In this document: positions 35,000-43,422 of the stretch, one piece after another
Layout of the letters: each line of letters starts with the position of its first letter
Numbering within the stretch: position 1 is the first letter of the stretch
Source: Thalassotalea insulae
Lineage (GTDB): Bacteria > Pseudomonadota > Gammaproteobacteria > Enterobacterales > Alteromonadaceae
Direction of reading: 5' to 3'
Assembly: GCF_030161395.1 (NCBI RefSeq)
Contig: NZ_BSST01000001.1
Span: 620,001-684,000 of the forward strand
Length of the DNA stretch: 64,000 bases
Notes under the pieces: model-generated
The model's input: only the letters and a program-made list of their open reading frames with translations
What the model was told of the DNA's origin: nothing
Database searches by the model: none
Translations under genes and position numbers: made by a program

Positions 35000-37900
35000 A
35001 TGAGTAAACAACACTTTCTACTTTCCCCTGTTTTAACAAAAAGTACTGGAAAAACAACCGATAAAAAATCCTGGTTAAATCTGCCCGGCTCCAGTGCGAC
35101 ACTCGCTATTTATCAGGCAGCTCAACAGGCAGAACGTCCGATATTACTGATCACTCATGATACCCCATCGGCATTGCGGCTTGAGCAAGAATTACTGAGT
35201 TTACAACAAGATTCAACGCTCTCTGTTTGTCTGTTTCCTGACTGGGAAACCTTACCCTACGATACCTTTTCGCCGCATCAGGACATTATCTCGCAGCGTT
35301 TGGCAACCTTATACCAGTTATCACGGATGCAACGAGGTATTGTCATTGTACCGGTAACGACCTTGATCCAACGGTTGCCACCAAAGCAATATTTAGATAG
35401 CAACAGTCTGTTAATTAACAAAGGCGATAAAAAAGATCTCCACCAATTGCGTCAGGAGCTCGAAGCCAGTGGTTATCGTTGTGTTGATCAAGTGATGGAA
35501 CACGGTGAGTTTTCCGCCCGAGGAGCCATTCTTGATCTGTTTCCTATGGGCAGCAACACACCATTTCGACTAGACTTCTTTGATGATGAAATTGAAGAAA
35601 TTCGCTTATTCGATCCAGATAACCAGAGATCTCGAGATAAAGTCGAAACGATAGAATTACTACCAGCACATGAATTTCCTAGCGATCAAGACGGCATTAA
35701 TCTGTTTCGTCGCCAATATCGCGAATTATTTACCGGCACCATAGATAAAGAGTCCATTTATCATCAAGTCAGTAACGGTATTATGCCAGCGGGCATCGAA
35801 TATTATTTACCGCTATTTTTTGAGCAAACCAGTCATTTATGTCATTACCTAGCACAAAACACCTTAGTGATAGTTTCAGGTAATATCGACAAAGCAATTG
35901 AGCAATACTGGGTTGACGTAGAATACCGTTATGAAGACCGACGTTACGACCCGACTCGGCCTTTACTAACGCCTAGCATCCTGTTTTTAAACACCGATGA
36001 ACTTTACTCTGCAATAAAGCCGTTTGAACGTATAACCATTAACACTCATGCGATAAGCGATGAAAGTCTAACTGACAATAAAAGCAGTAAAGGACTCATC
36101 AGTTATGATGTAACCCCATTACCAGACTTAACCGTTAATCATCAGTTAAAACAGCCGTTTGAGCTATTAAATCAATTTATTAGTGATCCAAAAACACCAG
36201 CAAAAATTCTCTTTGTTGCCGAAAGTCAGGGCCGCAGAGAAAGCGTGTTAGAGCTGCTTAAACGCAACCAAATAACACCGCCGTTATTTCCTACTATTGA
36301 GGATTTTATTGATTCAGGCGAAGCAATTGGGATCACAGTTAATGCCTTAAGTCAGGGCTTTGTCTTTCAACATAAAGGTCAATCACTTAAGCACTGTATC
36401 GCATTAGTCACCGAAGCGGAACTATTAGGCGATCGCGTTCGTCAGGCACGACGTCGTAAAAAACAGCAAGATATACAAGCTGACGCGATATTTAAAAACC
36501 TAGCTGAGTTGTCAATTGGTCAGCCTGTGGTGCATATCGAGCATGGTATTGGTCGTTACCTTGGATTACAAACGCTGGAAACCGGCGGTATTAGCACCGA
36601 ATTTTTAACCTTAAGTTATGCCAACGATGCCAAGCTTTATGTGCCGGTAGCGTCACTACATTTGATCAGCCGCTACTCAGGTACTAATGCTGAACATGCG
36701 CCATTACATAAATTAGGTAATGATGCCTGGAGTAAAGCAAAGAAAAAAGCGGCAGAAAAAGTCAAAGATGTCGCAGCAGAGCTTTTGGATATTTATGCCA
36801 AACGCGCCAGTAACACTGGCTATCAGTTTAATCGTAACAAAGACGATTATCGCGCTTTTGCCGACAGTTTTGGTTTTGAAGAAACCTTAGATCAAGAACA
36901 AGCGATCAATGCAGTGATCAGCGATATGCTGTCAAATAAAACCATGGACCGACTCGTCTGTGGTGATGTCGGCTTTGGTAAAACCGAAGTGGCCATGCGT
37001 GCCGCATTTGTCGCAGTCAACGATGGCAAACAAGTAGCAATGTTGGTCCCTACCACCTTACTGGCACAACAACATTATGAAAACTTTAAAGACAGGTTCG
37101 CTAACTGGCCGGTTAACATTGAAGTATTGTCGCGCTTTAAAACCACTAAACAACAAAATGAAGTGATTGCGAAAGTAGAGTCAGGTCATGTCGATATTTT
37201 GATAGGCACCCATAAACTTTTACAAAATAGCATTAACTATCATGAACTTGGTTTACTAATCGTTGATGAAGAACATAGATTCGGCGTTAAGCAAAAAGAA
37301 AAAATTAAACAGTTACGCGCCAATGTTGATATTTTAACGCTCACCGCAACTCCGATCCCGAGAACGCTAAATATGGCGATGGGCGGGATGCGCGACTTAT
37401 CCATTATCGCCACCCCTCCTGCTAAACGCTTAGCGGTAAAAACCTTTGTCAGACAAAGAGACAACGCTTTGATCCGTGAGTCAATTTTGCGGGAAATTCT
37501 CCGTGGTGGTCAGGTTTATTTCTTACATAATAATGTCGATACCATTGAAAAAACGGCCGCCGATATTGAGGAGCTACTACCGGAAGCAAAAGTTATTACT
37601 GCCCACGGCCAGATGCGAGAACGGGATCTGGAGCGTGTAATGAGTGATTTTTATCACCAGCGCTATAACGTGCTGGTCTGTACCACCATTATCGAAACCG
37701 GTATCGATATTCCGAGCGCTAATACCATCATTATGGACCGGGCCGATCATTTGGGCTTAGCACAACTGCATCAATTACGGGGCCGTGTCGGTCGCTCCCA
37801 TCATCAGGCATATGCCTATTTATTAACGCCGCACGAAAAACGCATGACCAAAGACGCCAAAAAACGTTTAGAGGCTATCGCATCGTTAGAAGACTTAGGC

Positions 37901-38524
37901 GCAGGCTTTACCCTAGCAACACATGACCTCGAAATTCGCGGCGCTGGTGAATTGTTAGGTGAAGAGCAAAGTGGCTCAATGAGTCAGGTCGGTTTTAGCC
38001 TTTATATGGAAATGCTCGATCAAGCGGTCGCGGCATTAAAAGAAGGTAAACAGCCATCATTAGATCAAGTATTGTCTAAGCAAACAGAAATTGATCTGCG
38101 GGTACCGGCGTTATTGCCTGACGATTATATATTCGATGTCAGCCTACGCCTGAGTATTTATAAACGTATCGCCAGCTGCGACAGTAAAACAGAGTTAGAT
38201 GATATTCAGGTAGAACTCATTGACCGTTTTGGCTTACTGCCTCAACCTGCGAAAAACCTGATCCATATCGCTAAATTAAAATTAAAAGCACAAAAAATCG
38301 GTATCGCCCGCATTGAAGCAGGCCCTAATGGCGGTTCGATTGAATTTAGTGATGATACGAAAGTAGATCCGGTATTTATTATCAGCCTGATCCAACAACA
38401 ACCAAGTGTCTTTAAAATGGATGGCGCCAATAAATTAAAGTTCAATCGAGCCACCGAAGATGCAAAATCACGCTTTACTATGGTCACTTCTATTATCAAT
38501 GACTTAAGTAAAAAACTTAATTAA
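35000..38524 (+). CDS. mfd: Transcription-repair coupling factor Mfd
   Basis: Mfd displaces RNA polymerase stalled at DNA damage and recruits UvrA. The 1174-residue protein has all parts in order: a UvrB-homology region (about 30-330), an RNA-polymerase-interaction domain (about 500-580, VVHIEHGIGRYLGL), and RecG-like translocase motifs (Walker A GDVGFGKTEVAMRA near 655, DEEH near 755). The TRG motif and a C-terminal UvrA-binding region (about 1030-1150) follow. The ATG at 35000 agrees with the family start. It precedes a CsiV-like gene, the usual neighbour in Vibrio and Shewanella. Confidence 0.98.
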   Translation: MSKQHFLLSPVLTKSTGKTTDKKSWLNLPGSSATLAIYQAAQQAERPILLITHDTPSALRLEQELLSLQQDSTLSVCLFPDWETLPYDTFSPHQDIISQRLATLYQLSRMQRGIVIVPVTTLIQRLPPKQYLDSNSLLINKGDKKDLHQLRQELEASGYRCVDQVMEHGEFSARGAILDLFPMGSNTPFRLDFFDDEIEEIRLFDPDNQRSRDKVETIELLPAHEFPSDQDGINLFRRQYRELFTGTIDKESIYHQVSNGIMPAGIEYYLPLFFEQTSHLCHYLAQNTLVIVSGNIDKAIEQYWVDVEYRYEDRRYDPTRPLLTPSILFLNTDELYSAIKPFERITINTHAISDESLTDNKSSKGLISYDVTPLPDLTVNHQLKQPFELLNQFISDPKTPAKILFVAESQGRRESVLELLKRNQITPPLFPTIEDFIDSGEAIGITVNALSQGFVFQHKGQSLKHCIALVTEAELLGDRVRQARRRKKQQDIQADAIFKNLAELSIGQPVVHIEHGIGRYLGLQTLETGGISTEFLTLSYANDAKLYVPVASLHLISRYSGTNAEHAPLHKLGNDAWSKAKKKAAEKVKDVAAELLDIYAKRASNTGYQFNRNKDDYRAFADSFGFEETLDQEQAINAVISDMLSNKTMDRLVCGDVGFGKTEVAMRAAFVAVNDGKQVAMLVPTTLLAQQHYENFKDRFANWPVNIEVLSRFKTTKQQNEVIAKVESGHVDILIGTHKLLQNSINYHELGLLIVDEEHRFGVKQKEKIKQLRANVDILTLTATPIPRTLNMAMGGMRDLSIIATPPAKRLAVKTFVRQRDNALIRESILREILRGGQVYFLHNNVDTIEKTAADIEELLPEAKVITAHGQMRERDLERVMSDFYHQRYNVLVCTTIIETGIDIPSANTIIMDRADHLGLAQLHQLRGRVGRSHHQAYAYLLTPHEKRMTKDAKKRLEAIASLEDLGAGFTLATHDLEIRGAGELLGEEQSGSMSQVGFSLYMEMLDQAVAALKEGKQPSLDQVLSKQTEIDLRVPALLPDDYIFDVSLRLSIYKRIASCDSKTELDDIQVELIDRFGLLPQPAKNLIHIAKLKLKAQKIGIARIEAGPNGGSIEFSDDTKVDPVFIISLIQQQPSVFKMDGANKLKFNRATEDAKSRFTMVTSIINDLSKKLN

Positions 38525-38596
38525 CAGAACTATCAATAACAGGTATGATGATATTTTCATTATCAATCTTCGCCAACACGCAAGGTTAAAAAATCA

Positions 38597-40159
38597 ATGA
38601 ATATAAAACAAGCTGCTGTTTTGCTATTAAGCCTGACGTTTTCTGTCGGCACCTTTGCAGCGAGTAAATGGAGCGGTGAATGGTTTGAAATAGAGATCAT
38701 TTTAATAAGTCAATTGCACGATAAAAGCAAACAAGCTGAAGTGTTCTCTGAATACAGCCCATTACCTCAATATCATCAGTCTCTGGATTTATTAACGCCG
38801 TATCTATTGCCCGATATTAAGGCACTCAAGCAGCAATTGCCTGATTGTGACTCCCCTAAATATCCGTCAAGTTTGCTGGAGCAAGCTAGCCATTTACCTG
38901 AGTTACATCCGCTGTTAACGTTAGCAGAAATTCACCAGCTACCGCTACAGCAAGAAACTCTCAAGCAAGAACAAGCTTCTGTTGATAGCCAAGCCCAAAG
39001 GCAGCAAGAAAATCAGGCAGTACAGCCAAACTTAACAACAGCACAAAATGAAGATGATTTTTTTGATCGGGTCAGACCTGCATATGAAAAAGCAGACACT
39101 GCTAGGGCTGAGAATAACAAACAAAGTGATAGTTTAACTGCGCCAGCTAATAATGAAACAAGTGCTGCACCAGCTGGCATTACTAAGCAACAAAAAGCAT
39201 TCGTTGCTGAAGCTGAGTTAGCCTTTAGCACAATGCCGTTTAACTACAACAAGTTAACAGAGCAAACACCAGATACCTTGTGCAAAATTAGCGAAGCAGA
39301 ATTTAACCAGTTAAACCCTGATACTAATCTCTATAGCTATAACGGCTTTCTCGTCAACAAAATGCCGCTAACTGTGGATGGCACCGAAGATTTATATAGT
39401 GAACAGCCCTATCTGGTGGCGAAACAGTCATTACAGCTTAACGATATTGTTAAACAACTGCGTCGCAGTAAAAACTTTCGTCCATTACTGCATATGGCAT
39501 GGCGCCAGCCGGTATTTGATTTACCTGATGCCACACCAGTAAAGCTCTTTGCCGGCGATAACTTTAACGCCCATTATGCTAAAGAGCAGGCAAAGTTCCT
39601 TGAGCAGCAACGGCTAGATGCAGAACAAGAAGCTCAGCTCAGTGCCATTTTTGCTAACCAGGATTCTGCAGCAATCAACACAGCCCTGTCGCGTAAACAG
39701 CTGCTTGAGCAAGCAAAGCAGCAACAATTGCAAACCATATTTAACCAAATCTCTGACATTAACGACAGCGAAAGCGTACTAGCGCAACTCGATCAACCTG
39801 CCTTATCATTTAGCGAACGGCTAGCAGAGCAATCAGTGTTAACTGAAGGGCCAAAATTACCCATTCAACCTTGGTATTTAACTGGCTTTATCAATGTCTT
39901 TTTAAAAGGGGTTTATCTTAATGTCGCTGCTGATTTTAATATTTTAAATTTAACCTTAGCACAACAAAGCAGTTTAGCGCTGCGCCCTAATACAGAAGTT
40001 GAAACCAAGGCCATTCGCTTTCAACAGCAACGACGGATGATCAGCCAAGAAGTGCATTATTTTGATCATCCCTATATGGGATTAATAGTGCAAATTCGTC
40101 GTCATGACCGACCTGAGCCGCCAGAGCAAATTGAGGCTGAAGACCAAATAGCAAGATAA
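38597..40159 (+). CDS. csiV: CsiV family protein
   Basis: CsiV is a periplasmic protein known to be needed with a penicillin-binding protein activator in Vibrio cell-wall synthesis. Here 520 residues begin with a signal peptide (about 1-21, GTFA) followed by the conserved WFEIEIILISQ. A long Gln/Ala-rich middle (about 125-195 and 330-400) is low in complexity and variable. The C-terminal part (FLKGVYLNVAADFN, FDHPYMGLIVQIRR) is the conserved CsiV domain. It sits directly behind mfd, its usual place. Confidence 0.82.
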   Translation: MNIKQAAVLLLSLTFSVGTFAASKWSGEWFEIEIILISQLHDKSKQAEVFSEYSPLPQYHQSLDLLTPYLLPDIKALKQQLPDCDSPKYPSSLLEQASHLPELHPLLTLAEIHQLPLQQETLKQEQASVDSQAQRQQENQAVQPNLTTAQNEDDFFDRVRPAYEKADTARAENNKQSDSLTAPANNETSAAPAGITKQQKAFVAEAELAFSTMPFNYNKLTEQTPDTLCKISEAEFNQLNPDTNLYSYNGFLVNKMPLTVDGTEDLYSEQPYLVAKQSLQLNDIVKQLRRSKNFRPLLHMAWRQPVFDLPDATPVKLFAGDNFNAHYAKEQAKFLEQQRLDAEQEAQLSAIFANQDSAAINTALSRKQLLEQAKQQQLQTIFNQISDINDSESVLAQLDQPALSFSERLAEQSVLTEGPKLPIQPWYLTGFINVFLKGVYLNVAADFNILNLTLAQQSSLALRPNTEVETKAIRFQQQRRMISQEVHYFDHPYMGLIVQIRRHDRPEPPEQIEAEDQIAR

Positions 40160-40185
40160 ATAGCTATCAGATAATCGAGGATATT

Positions 40186-40473
40186 ATGGAAAAAGACATA
40201 GAAATTCAGGCAGCGGTATTTCGCCGCCTATTACGCCATTTAGACAGCCGCAAAGACGTACAAAATATTGAGCTCATGAACCTAGCGGGGTTCTGCCGTA
40301 ATTGTTTTGCTAAATGGACAGTTGCCGAAGCAGAAAAGTTAGGAGTAGATATCGACATTGAACAGGCACGCGAGCAAGTCTACGGTATGCCTTACGAGCA
40401 ATGGAAAGAACAATACCAACAGCCGGCAACTGAGGAACAGTTAGCAACATTTAACGAACTAAATAAAAAGTAA
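40186..40473 (+). CDS. DUF1244 family protein
   Basis: This 95-residue protein carries the DUF1244 signature: AAVFRRLLRHLDSRKDVQNIELMNLAGFCRNCFAKW and YGMPYEQWKEQYQ. The role is unknown. It lies 26 bases after the csiV-like gene with a clear Shine-Dalgarno (CGAGG) and probably shares its transcript. Confidence 0.9.
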   Translation: MEKDIEIQAAVFRRLLRHLDSRKDVQNIELMNLAGFCRNCFAKWTVAEAEKLGVDIDIEQAREQVYGMPYEQWKEQYQQPATEEQLATFNELNKK

Positions 40474-40544
40474 AATCACTAGCCTAGTATTAATATCAAC
40501 CATCGGGTCGGTTCAGGCCGACCGCTATGTCAGCTAAACTAGTT

Positions 40545-40841
40545 TTATATTTTGATTTCAATCGCTTTTGATTGTTGTCTGCGATCTTTTTCAGCACGCG
40601 ATTCTAACCAGCGGCCACGGCATTTATTATTATGACGACGATCTTTACCCGAACGGCGATCGACTTGGTCCCAGTTAGTGTTCTGCTCAGCATGAGAACT
40701 TTTTACAGCCAACTCCTGATCATTTTGTGAATACTGACTGGCATTTTTTCGATAATGTCTGCTTCTTTGTTTTTTATCTTTCGCTGTATTTTCAGACTTT
40801 ACCAAATAAGATGGTGGTAATAACTCAGCTAACACGTCCAT
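40545..40841 (-). CDS. Small basic protein with DRR repeats
   Basis: The product has 98 residues, rich in Arg, Lys and Gln. VDRRSGKDRRHNNK and ESRAEKDRRQQSK form a loose repeat of the R-R-x-D-R-R kind. No signal or membrane segment is seen. I recognise no family; similar short RRSGKDRR-containing proteins are known from memory in marine gammaproteobacteria. It is predicted to be unstructured. Confidence 0.55.
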   Translation of the reverse strand: MDVLAELLPPSYLVKSENTAKDKKQRSRHYRKNASQYSQNDQELAVKSSHAEQNTNWDQVDRRSGKDRRHNNKCRGRWLESRAEKDRRQQSKAIEIKI

Positions 40842-40966
40842 AAATTAACCTATATTTTAAATACTCTTTTTAACTGTTACTGAATAAAATATCGGCAATA
40901 ATTAACAGAACTTTAATAATATTTGAACGTTTTTGACAACTATCACTCTGAGTTCATCGCTATTTG

Positions 40967-41656
40967 TTAACTAAAACAAGCGATTTCTTGCTCAGTTAAG
41001 TAGCGCCACTCGCCAACGGCTAAGTTCGCAAGTTTAACTTGACCTATCTGCTCACGATGCAATCCCACGACTTTATTGCCTACCGCAGCAAACATACGCT
41101 TTACCTGATGGTAGCGACCTTCTGTAATGGTCAACAATATCTCTTGCTCGGCAATAACTTGCAACTTTGCAGGCTTCGTGAGTGATTTTTCCCCTTGTAA
41201 CTGAACACCCACGGCAAATTTTTCTGCGGTATCAGCTTTTAATATGTCTCTTAGCCATACCCGGTAGACTTTCTCGCATTCTTTTTTCGGTGAAATAACA
41301 TTGTGTGACCAGCGACCATCATCGGTGATCAACACTAGGCCAGTGGTATCGGCATCTAACCGTCCTGCAATATGTAAATCAAAGGCTTTATCAACATCAA
41401 TATAATGTAAGACTGACGGGTATATTTCATCAACATTAGAACAAATGGTATCCGCAGGTTTATGCAACATGATATAGCGAGAGCTGCGTGGCGTTAACAC
41501 CTGATCGTCAATCGTAATAGTGTTATTTTCATGTACCTGAGTGGCACCATTTTTAACGACTTCACCATTAACTTTTACTTCCCCGGTTTTTAATAACTTT
41601 TTCGCTTCAGTACGGGTCAGTTCAGTGCTTTTACATATAAATTTATCCAGCCGCAT
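40967..41656 (-). CDS. rsuA: 16S rRNA pseudouridine(516) synthase RsuA
   Basis: RsuA isomerises U516 of 16S rRNA. The 229-residue protein has an N-terminal S4 RNA-binding domain (about 1-60), then the RsuA/RluB/RluE-type catalytic core with GRLDADTTGL (Asp101). The late motif is EGRYHQVKRMFAAVGNKVVGLHR. RluB and RluE differ in length and ends, so RsuA is the best name. It stands alone on the minus strand. Confidence 0.92.
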   Translation of the reverse strand: MRLDKFICKSTELTRTEAKKLLKTGEVKVNGEVVKNGATQVHENNTITIDDQVLTPRSSRYIMLHKPADTICSNVDEIYPSVLHYIDVDKAFDLHIAGRLDADTTGLVLITDDGRWSHNVISPKKECEKVYRVWLRDILKADTAEKFAVGVQLQGEKSLTKPAKLQVIAEQEILLTITEGRYHQVKRMFAAVGNKVVGLHREQIGQVKLANLAVGEWRYLTEQEIACFS

Positions 41657-41793
41657 AGGTAGCTCTTAGTTAGCTCTTCACATCAAATAATCGCGCCATT
41701 ATCCAACACCTAAGATATTTCGCAAGCTAAGAATTGCGCTAACATACTAGCAGTGATAGGGTTGAATTTTGCGCGAATTTAGGAGCTGGTGTT

Positions 41794-42420
41794 ATGGATT
41801 TATTGTCAGGGTTATTAATGTTGACCTCTATTCACCTATTAGCGGCCGCTGCCCCGGGGCCTGACTTCGTGTTAGTATCACAGCAAACCTTATCCAATGG
41901 TAAAAAAGCCGGGCTACTGTGCAGTTTAGGCATAGCACTTGGCTTAGCAATTCACATCATTTATTCCGCATTAGGCTTAGCGGCGGTCATTGCCAACTCG
42001 GCGTCTTTACTATGGCTGATAAAACTACTTGGCGGCGGTTATCTTATTTATCTCGGTTATCAAGGGCTTAAATCTAAAGCGACACAAGGCAGTGAGCTTA
42101 AGGTATTGCCAGCAAATAAGCGCTCTAATATGAAAACTATTGGCCTTGGTTTTTTATGCAATGCTCTAAACCCGAAAGCGCCAATTTATTTTGTTGCCTT
42201 GTTTACCCTTGTTATTTCACCGGATCTTCCATTACAGCACCTGGTTATATACGGTATTTGGATGATGATTTTACAATTTACCTGGTTCGCTACAGTGGTA
42301 TTTCTATTATCTCGCCCAAAAATCAATCGAAGTTTTCAAAAAATGGGCCATTGGCTTGATCGTGTGTTGGGAGTGGCAATGATTGCTCTTGGCATCAAGG
42401 TATTAAGTTCAAAGCTCTGA
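41794..42420 (+). CDS. LysE family exporter (RhtB type)
   Basis: This is a 208-residue inner-membrane protein with six hydrophobic helices. The family start HLLAAAAPGPDFVLVSQQTLSNGKKAGL is present. LysE/RhtB members export amino acids such as lysine, homoserine or threonine; the substrate here is unknown. Its end lies 16 bases before the Mpo1-like gene on the same strand. Confidence 0.92.
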   Translation: MDLLSGLLMLTSIHLLAAAAPGPDFVLVSQQTLSNGKKAGLLCSLGIALGLAIHIIYSALGLAAVIANSASLLWLIKLLGGGYLIYLGYQGLKSKATQGSELKVLPANKRSNMKTIGLGFLCNALNPKAPIYFVALFTLVISPDLPLQHLVIYGIWMMILQFTWFATVVFLLSRPKINRSFQKMGHWLDRVLGVAMIALGIKVLSSKL

Positions 42421-42436
42421 CGAATACTAACGCACG

Positions 42437-42742
42437 ATGGCAAAACAATACCAAAGTTTCGCAGAATTTTATCCGTTTTATTTAAGCCAGCATCAAAATC
42501 GAATATGCCGACGTCTGCACTTTACTGGCTCATTACTGGTGCTGGTGATAATTGCTTTTTACCTGATACAGGCACAATATAAACTACTATTACTACTGCC
42601 ATTGATAGGTTATGGCTTTGCCTGGGTTGGCCACTTTTTCTTTGAAAAGAACCAGCCTGCCACCTTCACCTATCCAATTTACAGCTTAATCGGTGACTGG
42701 GTGATGTTTAAAGACATTCTCCTCGGTAAGGTCAAGCTCTGA
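42437..42742 (+). CDS. Mpo1-like (DUF962) membrane protein
   Basis: This is a 101-residue membrane protein of the DUF962/Mpo1 family: FAEFYPFYLSQHQNRICRRLHFTGS, WVGHFFFEKNQPATF and GDWVMFKDILLG. Yeast Mpo1 is a dioxygenase of 2-hydroxy fatty acids; a similar activity here is an inference. Key His in HxxH-type positions (RRLHF, GHFFFEKN) are kept. It follows the LysE-type gene on the same strand. Confidence 0.9.
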   Translation: MAKQYQSFAEFYPFYLSQHQNRICRRLHFTGSLLVLVIIAFYLIQAQYKLLLLLPLIGYGFAWVGHFFFEKNQPATFTYPIYSLIGDWVMFKDILLGKVKL

Positions 42743-42850
42743 TCATTATCTCCTTCTGTAACGCTTAAAATATCAAACGACACTATTGCTTCAATCGGCG
42801 ATGTTAAAAATCAAATATTTTTAACACCCTGTAGAATTATGGAGACATCA

Positions 42851-43326
42851 ATGTCATTAAATGAAAAAGCTACCTAGGCATCGCTACTGGTTTCCATCTA
42901 CATTCTCAGCAATTACCTACTTGGCTTAAATCAAACCGCATTAACGGAGCCCATGAGCATTGGCTTATTTATTGAAGCTATGCTCTGGAGTATTTTGCTA
43001 AATAATATATTCAAATTGTGCTTTGTATTTTATATGTCAAAGAAACCAGTAAAGGTGGAGACGAATGAGATAAACTTTTTGGCTATAAAAGTGACCGTTT
43101 TGGCTACTTTATACTGTCACTAACGGTGATCGGCGTTTTGGGTCAGGTATATCTTTCTTCAGTAATGGACGAGCAATTGGCAACACATTTTGCCTTCAGT
43201 GAATTAGCACCACAATATAATATTTGCAACACCTTGCTTATTGGTTTTCTGCTGTCAGAAATTTGTAAATACGGCGCACAGTTAGTCTATTATCGCAAAG
43301 AGCACTATGATGGCCGAAGTATTTAG
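42851..43326 (+). pseudogene. Broken gene for a small multi-pass membrane protein
   Basis: A coding frame starts at ATG 42851 with a Shine-Dalgarno (GGAGAC). It is interrupted at codon 9 by TAG (42875-42877), likely a TGG-to-TAG change. It continues as a membrane protein (ASLLVSIYILSNYLLG, AMLWSILLNNIFKLCFVF), then needs a frame change near 43065-43080 and also meets TGA. From there the frame runs on (KLFGYKSDRFGYFILSL, VYYRKEHYDGRSI) to TAG at 43326. A single intact ancestor of about 157 residues with three to four transmembrane helices is inferred. The family is not recognised. Confidence 0.78.
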
Positions 43327-43422
43327 CACTTCTCTAGCGGAAGTTTTTCAATATCAGGAACCGCAATAATTTCAAGTAAAGTAGATGACATTAACGTAGC
43401 CTTGGCAGCGAGCAGTTAGCCG

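Noticed and set aside
40497..40530. GGTCGG / CCGACC hairpin after the DUF1244 gene
   Set aside because: The stem is short and no T-run follows on either strand.
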